Shown: piece after piece, positions 1-10,904 of the stretch | Position numbering within the stretch: the stretch's first letter is position 1 | Layout: each line of letters begins with the position of its first letter | NCBI RefSeq assembly: GCF_016616885.1 | Contig: NZ_CP067102.1 | Location: 4,306,501 to 4,370,500 of the forward strand | Length of the DNA: 64,000 nucleotides | From: Bradyrhizobium diazoefficiens | Lineage (GTDB): Bacteria; Pseudomonadota; Alphaproteobacteria; Rhizobiales; Xanthobacteraceae | Reading direction: 5' to 3' | Program-made: the position numbers and the translations under genes | Notes under the pieces: model-generated | The model's input: the letters and a program-made list of their open reading frames with translations, nothing else | Databases searched by the model: none | What the model was told of the DNA's origin: nothing

Positions 1-1
1 G

Positions 2-148
2 CCGCTGGCGGTGTGGCGGGCCCACACGCATCGCGTGACCGATCACCGTCGCATCATGATCCTGCTCTTCACCGGTGCGCTGGTCGTGGCGGGACTGTTC
101 ACGCTGGTGCCCGGCCGGATCATGCACCAGGTGCTTTTCGGGGCATAA
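2..148 (+). CDS. DUF2306-like membrane protein, C-terminal fragment
   Basis: The frame is open from base 2 to a TAA at 146-148, so only the last 48 residues of a gene that begins before the window are visible. The fragment has a His/Arg-rich stretch (RAHTHRVTDHRR) followed by one clear hydrophobic segment (IMILLFTGALVVAGLFTLV) and the tail PGRIMHQVLFGA. This arrangement fits the end of a multi-pass integral membrane protein. The assignment to the DUF2306 family is from memory of its usual position before gyrA in Bradyrhizobium and is tentative. Function unknown. Confidence 0.5.
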   Translation, partial: PLAVWRAHTHRVTDHRRIMILLFTGALVVAGLFTLVPGRIMHQVLFGA

Positions 149-278
149 TCGACGGTTGCGGGTGGCTCGTTCCGGTGTCGCTGATGACGGTGGCGAGAAG
201 GGCGTAAGTCTCTGGAAAAACAAACGGAAAAACCGCTTCCCAAGAGCTCGCAAGGGTGGTTATCAGGGCCTCGATGCG

Positions 279-284
279 CTATAT
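279..284 (+). promoter_or_regulatory. possible -10 element of gyrA promoter
   Basis: CTATAT, a common alphaproteobacterial -10 form, lies 32 bases before the gyrA start in a 168-bp gap. No good -35 hexamer is seen at 17 bp, so the call is weak. Confidence 0.3.
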
Positions 285-316
285 GATTCCCAGATAAAAA
301 CTCACCGGATTCCCCC

Positions 317-3034
<2,718 letters not shown>

Positions 3035-3049
<15 letters not shown>

Positions 3050-3104
3050 GGAGTAGCGAATATGCCTTGCTACTCCATTCGCTAATCGCCACTCGCTATT
3101 CGCG
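3035..3104. repeat. GCGAATAG-type inverted repeat
   Basis: Units of the form GCGAATRG and GAGTAGCGAAT are arranged as an imperfect inverted repeat. The left arm begins inside the last codons of gyrA and the right arm ends just before the kup stop. It lies between two convergent genes and can fold into a long stem, so it may work as a bidirectional 3' end. It resembles dispersed repeats of Bradyrhizobium genomes (from memory). Confidence 0.7.
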
Positions 3105-3107
3105 ACA

Positions 3108-5018
3108 TTAGATCTCCAGCTCCGTGCCGAACTCCACGACCTGCTTGGTCGGCACGCCGAAGAATGCCGCCGAGCGTTCGGCGTTGCGCTGAAGGAAGGC
3201 GAACAGGCCTTCGCGCCAGACCCACATGCCCGGAATGTCCTCGCTCGGGATGATGGTCTCGCGGCCGACATAATAGGTGATGTCGGAGAGGTCGATGCCG
3301 GGCAGCTTGCCCTGGCGGCAGGCGAGCGTCAGTCCCTCATAGATCGTCGGGTTCTGCATGAAGCCGTAATGCAGGATCACGCGGGTGATGCCGGTGATGA
3401 TCTCGATCACCTCGTTCCGGTCCTGGTCGGCAACGTGAGGCAGCTCCTCGATCAGCACCGTGACGAGGATGACGCGTTCGTGCAGCACGTGGTTGTGCTT
3501 GACGAACTGCGTCAGCGCCAGCGGCACGCCGTTCGGCGCGGAGGCCAGGAATACCGCAGTCCCAGGCAGCCTTGCGCGGCACTTGTTCACCGCTGTCTCG
3601 ATCAGGTCTTCCTCGGGTTGACGCAGCTTTCCGCGCGCGGCCTCGACCAGCTTCACACCGCTGCGCCAGGTCAGCATCAGGAAGGCGACGAAGGCGGCGA
3701 GCAGCAGCGGAAACCAGCCGCCCTCGAACAGCTTGATCGAGTTGGCGGAGAAGAAGATCACGTCGATCACGAAGAAGAAGCCGTTCACGGCGACCACGAG
3801 CCAGGGCGAATAGCCCCACTGGATCGCGACCAGTGCGGCGAGCAGCGTGGTGATCGCCATCAGCAGCGACACCGCGATACCATAAGCGCCGGCCAGTGCA
3901 TCCGAGGTTCCGAAGCTTAGCACCGCGCCGAGCGTTGCGGCGGCGAGCAGCCAGTTCACCAGCGGCACGTAGATCTGGCCGATCGCGTCGCTGGTGGTGT
4001 GGCGGATCTGCATGCGCGGCAGGAAGCCGAGCTGGATCGATTGCTGGGTCAGCGAGAACACGCCGGAGATGATCGCCTGCGAGGCGATCACGGTCGCGAC
4101 GGCCGAGAACGCGACCAGTCCGTAATGCAGGACGTCCGGGCAGAGCTGGAAGAACGGATTTTCGATCATCGTGGGATCGGTGATCAGAAGCGCGGCCTGG
4201 CCGAAATAATTCAGCACCAGCGCCGGCAGGCAGATCGCGAACCACGCGAGCCGGATCGGCAGGCGCCCGAAATGCCCCATGTCGGCATACATGGCTTCAC
4301 CGCCGGTCACGGCGAGGAAGGCTGCGCCGAGGATCGCGAAGGAGACGTGGAAATCCTGGTGGATCAGGAAGTCGAACGCATAGAGCGGGCTGAGCGCCGC
4401 CAGCACGGCGGGCGCCTTGACGATGCCGTGGATGCCGAGCGCGGCGAGCACGAAGAACCAGGCCAGCATCACCGGTCCGAAGATGCGGCCGATGAAGCCC
4501 GCGCCCTGCTTCTGCATCATGAACAGGCCGACCAGGATGACGATGGTGATGGGCACCACCGCCGGCGCGAGCGAGGGGGCGTCGACCTTGAGGCCCTCGA
4601 TGGCTGAGAGCACCGAGATCGCCGGCGTGATCGCGCCGTCGCCATAGAGCAGGGCCGCGCCGATCAGGCCGACCACCAGGAGATGCGCGCGCCAGGTACC
4701 TGGCTGGGCGTGACGGGCGTGCAGCAGTGCCAATAGCGCGACGATGCCGCCTTCGCCGCGGTTGTCCGCGCGCAGGATCAGCAGCGCATATTTCAGTGAG
4801 ATGATCAGCAGCAGCGCCCAGAGGATGAGCGAGGCAACGCCCAGGACAGCCTCGGGAGTCACGGTACCGCCACGGGCGGCTGCCTTGGCGGCTTCCTTCA
4901 GGGCGTAGAGAGGGCTGGTGCCGATATCGCCATAGACCACCCCGAGGGCGCCCATGGTCATGGCAATCGGCAGAGGGTCGGGGTGATGGCCGGAAGCGAC
5001 TGCGGGCGTACTGGACAA
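3108..5018 (-). CDS. kup: Kup-type potassium uptake protein
   Basis: Low-affinity K+ (probably K+/H+ symport) permease of the inner membrane. At 636 residues it matches the family length. The N-terminal signature GVVYGDIGTSPLYALKE lies at about residues 26-42 and is followed by about twelve hydrophobic segments, then a C-terminal cytoplasmic domain from about residue 460. The best start is TTG at 5016-5018, preceded by GAGGGG at suitable spacing; no in-frame ATG is available upstream. It converges with gyrA and shares the repeat-filled gap. Bradyrhizobium genomes usually have more than one kup copy, so this may be one of several paralogues. Confidence 0.95.
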   Translation of the reverse strand: MSSTPAVASGHHPDPLPIAMTMGALGVVYGDIGTSPLYALKEAAKAAARGGTVTPEAVLGVASLILWALLLIISLKYALLILRADNRGEGGIVALLALLHARHAQPGTWRAHLLVVGLIGAALLYGDGAITPAISVLSAIEGLKVDAPSLAPAVVPITIVILVGLFMMQKQGAGFIGRIFGPVMLAWFFVLAALGIHGIVKAPAVLAALSPLYAFDFLIHQDFHVSFAILGAAFLAVTGGEAMYADMGHFGRLPIRLAWFAICLPALVLNYFGQAALLITDPTMIENPFFQLCPDVLHYGLVAFSAVATVIASQAIISGVFSLTQQSIQLGFLPRMQIRHTTSDAIGQIYVPLVNWLLAAATLGAVLSFGTSDALAGAYGIAVSLLMAITTLLAALVAIQWGYSPWLVVAVNGFFFVIDVIFFSANSIKLFEGGWFPLLLAAFVAFLMLTWRSGVKLVEAARGKLRQPEEDLIETAVNKCRARLPGTAVFLASAPNGVPLALTQFVKHNHVLHERVILVTVLIEELPHVADQDRNEVIEIITGITRVILHYGFMQNPTIYEGLTLACRQGKLPGIDLSDITYYVGRETIIPSEDIPGMWVWREGLFAFLQRNAERSAAFFGVPTKQVVEFGTELEI

Positions 5019-5150
5019 ATGCGACCCCTCGATGGAATCGCGCCCGTCGGGCCATTCCGAGGGACGCGAGAGTCACACAGTCTGCGACGAGACGTCGCAA
5101 ATATCCATGGTGTTTATCGCGAGGTTCATGACACCGAGCTGACAGACCGC

Positions 5151-5408
5151 CTACGGGGTCCGGTCTGCCGTCACAAGGCGAGCGACGCGAACGTCGGCCT
5201 TGGTGCCAGCGCGGCGCAGGCAGGAGGCCTCGAAGTTGGGCCAGGCTTGCTGCGAACAATCGCGGCCGATGGTCTTGATGTCGAGCCGGTCGCTCTTGGC
5301 AAGCGGCTGCGGCACGCTGGCTTCGACGGTGGGAGCAAAACCGGGCAGGAGAGTGAGGGCGGTAGCAACACACGCAGCAATAGCAATCGCTGAAAGAGCC
5401 TTGATCAT
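5151..5408 (-). CDS. small secreted hypothetical protein (85 aa)
   Basis: The start is ATG at 5406-5408, with AGGGGA about 7 bases upstream on the minus strand. This supports the short form over longer in-frame extensions. The protein opens with a signal peptide (MIKALSAIAIAACVATALTLL, cleavage probably after VEA near residue 30). A mature part of about 55 residues follows with two cysteines (in RDCSQ and ASCLR) that could form a periplasmic disulfide. I do not recognise the family. It lies alone between kup and the divergent coaD. No function can be given. Confidence 0.65.
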   Translation of the reverse strand: MIKALSAIAIAACVATALTLLPGFAPTVEASVPQPLAKSDRLDIKTIGRDCSQQAWPNFEASCLRRAGTKADVRVARLVTADRTP

Positions 5409-5668
5409 TTGACGGTCCCCTGTGATGCGGCCGCCACGCCCAGTGTGCGGCCCGTCATTCGTTGGCTGGACTAGTAACCATGGCCAGTTTCCGGACGTCT
5501 TCGCCGATGCCGGAAATGGTTTCGTTCGCACCTCGTTTTGTTTCGTGGTCGCCCCGAGGACGAAACAATCGGGGACCAGCCGACAGGGTTTGGCGGAAAA
5601 ACCGGCAGGAAACGGCCAAGGAACCTGTCCGGCTTGCCGGGCCGGGCCGGGCGCGGTAGGACGTGGCC

Positions 5669-6166
5669 ATGCCGCGCATTGCCTTCTATCCAGGTTCCTT
5701 CGACCCCATCACCAACGGCCATCTGGACGTGGTCCGGAGCAGCGTTCCCTTGTGCGACAGGCTGGTGGTCGCGATCGGGGTCCATCCAGGCAAGAAGCCG
5801 CTGTTCTCGACCGAGGAGCGGTTGAAGATGCTCCACGACGTCTGCGACCCAGTCGCGGCCCAGGCCGGCTGCACGCTCGAGGCCGTGACCTATGACGATC
5901 TCGCAGTCACCGCGGCGCGCAAGTACGGCGCGACCATCATGATTCGGGGCCTGCGCGACGGCACCGACCTCGACTACGAGATGCAACTCGCCGGCATGAA
6001 CGGCACCATGGCGCCCGAGGTGCAAACCGTCTTCCTGCCGGCCTCCCCGGTGGTCCGCCCGATTACCGGCACATTGGTGCGCCAGATCGCCGCCATGGGC
6101 GGAGATATCTCGGCCTTCGTACCGCCGCTCGTTGCATCCCAGCTCAAGGCAAAATTCGCCGGATAA
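5669..6166 (+). CDS. coaD: phosphopantetheine adenylyltransferase
   Basis: Transfers AMP from ATP to 4'-phosphopantetheine to make dephospho-CoA, the fourth step of CoA synthesis, in the cytoplasm. It has 165 residues, the normal size. The nucleotidyltransferase signature [10 protein letters not shown] is at residues 9-18 (TNGH in place of HxGH), followed by the [14 protein letters not shown] segment that binds substrate. The C-terminal motif reads [10 protein letters not shown] instead of the common SSTLVR form. ATG at 5669 is chosen over GTG at 5663 because AGGA sits about 8 bases before the ATG. It is the first of a run of plus-strand genes, with the cyclophilin gene 37 bases downstream. 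Confidence 0.95.
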   Translation: MPRIAFYPGSFDPITNGHLDVVRSSVPLCDRLVVAIGVHPGKKPLFSTEERLKMLHDVCDPVAAQAGCTLEAVTYDDLAVTAARKYGATIMIRGLRDGTDLDYEMQLAGMNGTMAPEVQTVFLPASPVVRPITGTLVRQIAAMGGDISAFVPPLVASQLKAKFAG

Positions 6167-6203
6167 CGGCGCGTTTTTTCATCTCACCTGATCCGGAGTT
6201 TCC

Positions 6204-6779
6204 ATGATCCGTCGTCTCGCAATTCTTGCCACGATGTTCGTCGCGCTGATTGGCGCAGTCCCGGCAATGGCGCAGCAGCTGCCGGCCAATCTCGACAAGC
6301 CCAACGCGCTCGTCATCGACACCACCAAGGGCCGCATTGTCATCAAGCTCAGGACCGACCTTGCGCCGCAGCACGCCGAGCGCCTCAAGCAGCTCGCGCG
6401 CGAGGGCTTCTACAACAACGTTCCGTTCCACCGCGTGATGGACGGCTTCATGGCCCAGACCGGCGACGGCCAGAACGGCAACGGCACCGGCGGCTCGAAA
6501 TATCCGAACCTGAAGCAGGAATTCTCCAAGGTTCACTTCGCTCGCGGCATCGTCGGCATGGCCCGGCGCGGCGACAGTGTCGATACCGCCAACTCGCAGT
6601 TCTTCATCATGTTCGCCGACGGCGGCAGCCTCGATAACCAGTACACCGTGGTCGGCGAGGTCGTGCAGGGCATGGACGTGGTCGACAAGCTGAAGAAGGC
6701 TCCGCCCGGTTCGGCCGGCGGCACCGTCACCGATCCCGACAAGATGGTGAAGGTGCAGGTCGCCTCCGACATCAAGTAG
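6204..6779 (+). CDS. exported cyclophilin-type peptidyl-prolyl isomerase
   Basis: Catalyses cis-trans isomerisation of Xaa-Pro bonds, here in the periplasm. It has 191 residues. Residues 1-24 form a signal peptide ending AMA. The cyclophilin core follows with the active-site signature FHRVMDGFMAQTGDG and the later MARRGDSVDTANSQFFIMF segment. CGGAG lies before the ATG. It begins a compact operon: the next gene starts 9 bases after its stop, and a second cyclophilin without a signal follows. The pair is a common alphaproteobacterial arrangement of one periplasmic and one cytoplasmic isomerase. Confidence 0.93.
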   Translation: MIRRLAILATMFVALIGAVPAMAQQLPANLDKPNALVIDTTKGRIVIKLRTDLAPQHAERLKQLAREGFYNNVPFHRVMDGFMAQTGDGQNGNGTGGSKYPNLKQEFSKVHFARGIVGMARRGDSVDTANSQFFIMFADGGSLDNQYTVVGEVVQGMDVVDKLKKAPPGSAGGTVTDPDKMVKVQVASDIK

Positions 6780-6787
6780 CCGGGACG

Positions 6788-7213
6788 ATGGCGCGCCGCG
6801 GCGACAGGCTCCTGTTCGCTGCAGCAGTGCTGCTGTTCGGCGCTTGCGGCGCCTCCGCAGAGAACGCGCCGGTCAACACCATTCAGGACGTCTTCCAGCA
6901 CTTGCGGACCTGCTGGAAGCCGCCGCCGCCGGCTAAGGCTCGCCCTATCGACATCACCGTCGTCGTGAGCTTTAACCGGGCCGGAAACATTCTGGGCCAT
7001 CCGAGGATTACCTATGAATCCGCGGAGGCCTCCGACAATGACCGGCTGCAACACCGGATCGCGGTGATGGAGGCGTTGCAACGCTGCACGCCGATGCCAT
7101 TTACCGATGCAATGGCCGGCGCCGCCGCGGGACGTCCATTCGCGATCCAGTTCCGTAACCGCAAGACTTCACCTGACAAGACTTCACCCCCAACGCAAGA
7201 GAGACGAGCATGA
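6788..7213 (+). CDS. secreted TonB-C-like hypothetical protein
   Basis: It has 141 residues with a signal peptide (LLFAAAVLLFGACGASA). A domain resembling the TonB/TolA C-terminal fold follows: a CWKPPPPAKA turn, a strand ITVVVSFNRAGNILGHPRI, and a helix with an ALQRCTPMPF motif. The two cysteines in HLRTCWK and LQRCTP occur in that family. It overlaps the next gene by ATGA (7210-7213), so translation is probably coupled. It may act in the periplasm alongside the exported cyclophilin. The fold assignment is by pattern only and the role is unknown. Confidence 0.75.
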   Translation: MARRGDRLLFAAAVLLFGACGASAENAPVNTIQDVFQHLRTCWKPPPPAKARPIDITVVVSFNRAGNILGHPRITYESAEASDNDRLQHRIAVMEALQRCTPMPFTDAMAGAAAGRPFAIQFRNRKTSPDKTSPPTQERRA

Positions 7214-7674
7214 GCGCCACCGAAAACACATTGATCCTCGAGACCACGCAGGGCCCCGTCACCATCGAGATGCGACCTGACCTCGCGCCCGGCCATGTCG
7301 CGCGCATCAAGGAGCTGGTCCGCGAAGGCTTCTACGACGGCATTGTGTTCCATCGCGTGATCGACGGCTTCATGGCGCAGACTGGCTGCCCGCAGGGCAC
7401 CGGCACCGGCGGCTCGGGCCAGAAGCTGAAGGCCGAGTTCAACAAGGAGCCGCATGTGCGCGGCACCACCTCGATGGCGCGCGCCGCGAGCCCCGATTCC
7501 GGCGACAGCCAGTTCTTCATCTGCTTCGACGACGCCCGCTTCCTCGACAACCAGTACACGGTGTGGGGCAAGGTCACCGAGGGCATGGAGAACGTCGACA
7601 AGATCAAGCGCGGCGAGCCGGTGCAGAACCCGGACAAGATCGTCAAGGCGCGGATGGCGGCCGACGCTGATTAA
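7210..7674 (+). CDS. cytoplasmic cyclophilin-type peptidyl-prolyl isomerase
   Basis: It has 154 residues and no signal peptide, so it is likely cytoplasmic. The cyclophilin signature FHRVIDGFMAQTGCP lies at about residues 51-65, and the SMARAASPDSGDSQFFICF segment at about 95-113. Its start overlaps the upstream stop by four bases. It is the last gene of the three-gene operon and is followed by a strong hairpin (7728-7759). It probably assists general protein folding. Confidence 0.94.
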   Translation: MSATENTLILETTQGPVTIEMRPDLAPGHVARIKELVREGFYDGIVFHRVIDGFMAQTGCPQGTGTGGSGQKLKAEFNKEPHVRGTTSMARAASPDSGDSQFFICFDDARFLDNQYTVWGKVTEGMENVDKIKRGEPVQNPDKIVKARMAADAD

Positions 7675-7727
7675 GCGCACGTCGTAATTCCGGGACGGCT
7701 CGGGAATCTCGTGCCAACCTCGGGACT

Positions 7728-7759
7728 CCGGATCGCCGCGCTAGTTGCGCGGCGTCCGG
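7728..7759 (+). terminator. hairpin after the cyclophilin operon
   Basis: CCGGATCGCCGCG and CGCGGCGTCCGG form a long GC-rich stem around the loop CTAGTTG, 54 bases after the cyclophilin stop. There is no T run, so it is a terminator-like or mRNA-stabilising stem, not a classic intrinsic terminator. Confidence 0.55.
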
Positions 7760-7879
7760 AATGGAAAGGCATCGCCGGCTCTGAAGTGAAACTTGGACTG
7801 ATGTGAAGGTGGGGGACCTTTGGGCCTGAAGGTGCTATTCTCGGCCGAGGGCTTGGAAGGACGATCGCGCGAGGCGAAG

Positions 7880-8161
7880 ATGGACGTACAGCAGGCGGTA
7901 AAGTTGGCGAAGGATTGGGTGCTCGACGTCATGAAGGACGAAGACCCCATTAATCTTGGGCTTGAGGAAGTAGAGTTCGACGATCCAAGCCAAATGTGGA
8001 AGATCACTCTTGGTTTCTCTCGACCCTGGAATTCCACCAAAAGCGCTCTTTCAACCCTGACCGGGGATGCCGCGTTGAGGCGGGCATACCGAACGGTCCT
8101 CGTTGATGACAAGAATGGGCGAGTAAAGGGGATGGTGCGGAAAGTAAGCGTTGACGATTGA
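7880..8161 (+). CDS. small PIN-partner hypothetical protein (93 aa)
   Basis: ATG at 7880 is preferred; TTG at 7820 would add 20 residues. The 93-residue protein has a helix (DVQQAVKLAKDWVLDVM), an acidic segment (EDPINLGLEEVEFDD), a strand with a WKITLGFSRPW motif, and a last strand YRTVLVDDKNGRVKGMVR. This helix-strand-strand order is like a single PepSY-type unit. Its TGA overlaps the ATG of the PIN-domain gene by one base (TGATG), so the two are a translational pair. Base composition is visibly AT-richer than the neighbours. It could be the antitoxin or a regulator of the PIN protein, but it has no known DNA-binding motif. Confidence 0.75.
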   Translation: MDVQQAVKLAKDWVLDVMKDEDPINLGLEEVEFDDPSQMWKITLGFSRPWNSTKSALSTLTGDAALRRAYRTVLVDDKNGRVKGMVRKVSVDD

Positions 8162-8628
8162 TGGCACGTCAAACTCTGATCTTAGATGCTAATTTGATTG
8201 TCTTACTTGTTGTTGGATTGGCAGACGAGCACGCCGTTCCAAAACACAAGCGCACTCGTGCTTACACCACCAATGACTTCCGGTTGTTGCTTAATGTGAT
8301 CTCCGAGTATCGAGAGCTTGCCGTGCTGCCGAACGCTCTCTCCGAAGCGTCTAATCTGTTAGAGTTTGAAGGGAATGGTCTTCCGGAGAAAATATTCCGT
8401 CGATTTCTGCAATTTGTTTCCACAACGAGAGAGATCTATATCCCGAGTTTGAGCGCCATTGAACGAGCGGAGTTTCGGCGCTTGGGATTAACGGATTCAG
8501 CCACTCTGGAGGCGGGCAAGGCGGGCATTCATATTCTCTCGGCAGATATTGCTCTCTATCTGGCCGCAATCAGTGCAGGATACAGCGCAGCGAATTTCAT
8601 ACATGCAATTGAAGCTGCGCGCGCCTGA
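8161..8628 (+). CDS. PIN-domain protein, putative RNase toxin
   Basis: It has 155 residues. Acidic residues are spaced as in PIN nucleases: D9 in LILDANLI, E62 in ALSEASNLL, D112 in GLTDSATLE and D129 in ILSADIALYLAA. PIN proteins coordinate Mg2+ or Mn2+ and usually cleave RNA; many are VapC-type toxins. The upstream partner is not a VapB, PHD or AbrB type. The pair sits as a lower-GC island between a cyclophilin gene and queA, suggesting horizontal gain. It ends 18 bases before the queA ATG. A role as a toxin is inferred, not shown. Confidence 0.8.
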   Translation: MARQTLILDANLIVLLVVGLADEHAVPKHKRTRAYTTNDFRLLLNVISEYRELAVLPNALSEASNLLEFEGNGLPEKIFRRFLQFVSTTREIYIPSLSAIERAEFRRLGLTDSATLEAGKAGIHILSADIALYLAAISAGYSAANFIHAIEAARA

Positions 8629-8646
8629 TCCTCCGGATTGAAATGG

Positions 8647-9720
8647 ATGCGCACTGATCTCTTCGATTTCGACCTGCCGCCCGAGCGCATCGCGTTGCGC
8701 CCAGCGCATCCGCGCGACTCGGCCAAGATGCTGGTCGTCGAGAACGGCGCGCTGCGCGATCAGACCATCGCGGATCTGCCGCACTGGCTGAAGCCGGGTG
8801 ACCAGATCGTCGTCAACGACACCAAGGTGATCGCGGCGCAGCTGAAGGGCCGCCGCATCGGCCGCGAGACCGAGCCGAAGATCGAGGCGACCTTGATCAA
8901 GCGCCTCGACGGCTCGCGCTGGCAGGCACTGGTGAAGCCCGCGAAGAAGCTCACAGCCGGCGACCGCATCCGCTTCGGCAATGAAGGCCAGGTCTGCCTG
9001 CTCGGCCATCTCGATGCCGAGGTCGAGGCCAAGGGTACGGAAGGCGAGGTGACGCTGTCATTCTCGTTCCACGGCCCGGCGCTTGACCACGCGATCGCCG
9101 ATCTCGGCAGCCCGCCGCTGCCGCCCTACATCGCCTCGAAGCGCACGCCTGACGAACAGGATCTCGCCGACTACCAGACCATGTTCGCGGCGAACGAGGG
9201 CGCCGTCGCGGCGCCCACCGCGGGCCTGCACTTCACGCCGGCGCTGGAGCAGGCGCTCAGCGCACGCGGCGTCGGCATCAACCGCATCACGTTGCATGTC
9301 GGGGCAGGGACCTTCCTGCCGGTCAAGGTCGACGACACCGACGGCCACAAAATGCACGCCGAGTGGGGCACGGTCTCGGCCGAGACCGCGGAACGGCTCA
9401 ACACCGCGCGAAAACACGGCGGCCGTATCGTCGCCGTTGGCACCACGTCATTGCGGCTGCTGGAAAGCGCCGCCGGCGAGGACGGGATCATCCAGCCGTT
9501 CACGGCGGAGACCTCGATCTTCATTACGCCCGGCTATCGCTTTCGCGCGGTCGATGTCCTGCTGACGAATTTTCATTTGCCGAAGTCGACACTGTTCATG
9601 CTGGTGTCGGCTTTCGCCGGCCTAGACACGATGAAGCAGGCCTATGCGCATGCGATTGCGAGCGGCTACCGGTTTTATTCGTACGGCGACGCGTGTTTGT
9701 TGTTCCGGGCAGAGCGGTAG
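8647..9720 (+). CDS. queA: S-adenosylmethionine:tRNA ribosyltransferase-isomerase
   Basis: Transfers and isomerises the ribosyl part of SAM onto preQ1-modified tRNA to form epoxyqueuosine, in the cytoplasm. It has 357 residues from the ATG at 8647; a TTG at 8638 would add MKW. Family motifs include [16 protein letters not shown] at the N-terminus, NDTKVI near residue 57, [10 protein letters not shown] in the middle, and [15 protein letters not shown] with [20 protein letters not shown] toward the end. Tgt, an earlier step of the same pathway, is encoded 4.5 kb away. The TAG stop lies inside a palindromic repeat. Confidence 0.96.
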   Translation: MRTDLFDFDLPPERIALRPAHPRDSAKMLVVENGALRDQTIADLPHWLKPGDQIVVNDTKVIAAQLKGRRIGRETEPKIEATLIKRLDGSRWQALVKPAKKLTAGDRIRFGNEGQVCLLGHLDAEVEAKGTEGEVTLSFSFHGPALDHAIADLGSPPLPPYIASKRTPDEQDLADYQTMFAANEGAVAAPTAGLHFTPALEQALSARGVGINRITLHVGAGTFLPVKVDDTDGHKMHAEWGTVSAETAERLNTARKHGGRIVAVGTTSLRLLESAAGEDGIIQPFTAETSIFITPGYRFRAVDVLLTNFHLPKSTLFMLVSAFAGLDTMKQAYAHAIASGYRFYSYGDACLLFRAER

Positions 9721-9775
9721 GGTGGGTTACGCCGAGCAGATGCGCTTCGCACATCTGCAGGGCTAACCCACCCTA
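9718..9775. repeat. TAGGGTGGGTTA palindromic repeat
   Basis: Perfect 12-bp arms TAGGGTGGGTTA (9718-9729) and TAACCCACCCTA (9764-9775) enclose an inner CAGATGCG...CACATCTG stem. The first three bases are the queA stop codon. It lies between convergent queA and asd and can serve as a stem at both 3' ends. Confidence 0.75.
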
Positions 9776-9786
9776 CGCACCTTCTG

Positions 9787-10812
9787 TTACGCCATCACCC
9801 GCTGCGGCAACAGCTCGGCGATCTGCACCGCGTTCAGCGCGGCGCCCTTGAGCAGCTGATCGGCCGCCACGAACATCGAGATCGAATGCCCCGAGGGATC
9901 GCTGAGATCCTTGCGGATGCGGCCGACCAGGACGTCGTCCTGGCCCGAGGCGTCGATCGGCATCGGAAAGTAGTTCTTCACGCGATCGTCGACGACCTTC
10001 ACGCCGGGCGCCTGCGCCATGATGGCGCGGACCTGGTTCTCGGTGATCTCCTTCTCGCATTCGAAGGTGATGGCCTCGCAATGCGCGCGCAGCACCGGCA
10101 CGCGGACGCAGGTCACGCCAATGGCGATCTTGTCGTCCTCGAAGATCTTGTGCGTTTCCTTGATGACCTTGGTCTCTTCGTCGTTGTAGCCGGTCTCGGG
10201 ATCGACGGCCGTGTTGTGGTTGAAGAGATTGAAGGCGTACGGGTGCGGCATCACCCTGGGCGTATAGACCTGCCCGTTGAGATTGGCGCGGGTGGACTCG
10301 ACGAGCTCGTCCATTGCGGCGGTGCCGGCGCCGGAGGCTGCCTGATAGGTCGAGATGATGACGCGCTTGATGCGGTTCTTCTGATGGATCGGCCACAGCG
10401 GCACCAGTGCGGTGATCGCGGCGCAGTTCGGGTTGGCGATGATGCCCTTGTGGTCGCGGATGCGGTTGCCGTTGACCTCGGGGATCACCAGCGGAACGTT
10501 CGGGTCCATGCGGAAGGCGGAGGAGTTGTCGACGACGACGGCGCCGGCCTTGACCGCGATCGGCGCGAACTTCTTCGAGATGCCGCTGCCGGCAGAGAAC
10601 AGCGCGATGTCGACGCCCTCGAAGGCGCGCTCGGTCAGCTCCTCGATGACGACGTCCTGACCGCGGAACGAGACCGTCTTCCCGGCGGAGCCGGCGCTGG
10701 CGAGCGCCTTGAGCTTACTGATGCGAAAGCCGCGCTTGTCCATGGTGGCGATGAATTCGGCGCCCACCGCACCGGTGACGCCGACAATCGCGACGACGGG
10801 ATCGTTACTCAC
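9787..10812 (-). CDS. asd: aspartate-semialdehyde dehydrogenase
   Basis: Reduces aspartyl-4-phosphate to aspartate semialdehyde with NADPH, the branch point to lysine/diaminopimelate, methionine and threonine. GTG at 10810-10812 is chosen because GGAGGA sits 5 bases before it; an ATG at 10822-10824 that overlaps this SD would add four residues. The protein is about 341 residues. Motifs: the GVTGAVG nucleotide-binding loop near the N-terminus, VDNSSAFR, the active-site cysteine in NPNCAAI, and SGAGTAAMDEL. A threonine-codon-rich leader and a terminator precede it, which points to attenuation. Confidence 0.96.
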   Translation of the reverse strand: MSNDPVVAIVGVTGAVGAEFIATMDKRGFRISKLKALASAGSAGKTVSFRGQDVVIEELTERAFEGVDIALFSAGSGISKKFAPIAVKAGAVVVDNSSAFRMDPNVPLVIPEVNGNRIRDHKGIIANPNCAAITALVPLWPIHQKNRIKRVIISTYQAASGAGTAAMDELVESTRANLNGQVYTPRVMPHPYAFNLFNHNTAVDPETGYNDEETKVIKETHKIFEDDKIAIGVTCVRVPVLRAHCEAITFECEKEITENQVRAIMAQAPGVKVVDDRVKNYFPMPIDASGQDDVLVGRIRKDLSDPSGHSISMFVAADQLLKGAALNAVQIAELLPQRVMA

Positions 10813-10842
10813 TGTGTCCTCCATTGAGATCGATTTAGACAA

Positions 10843-10876
10843 CAAAAAAGCCCCGGACCATCATGGGCGGGGCTTC
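10843..10876 (-). terminator. attenuator terminator before asd
   Basis: Read on the minus strand, CGAAGCCCCG and CGGGGCTT pair around an 11-base loop and are followed by TTTTTT. It lies between the leader peptide stop and the asd start, so transcription of asd must pass it. The leader segment CTTCGGGGC (10927-10935) can pair with the first arm and so act as a competing antiterminator. Confidence 0.75.
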
Positions 10877-10904
10877 GGTAGAGCTGATGCGTTTCAGTCG
10901 ACGA

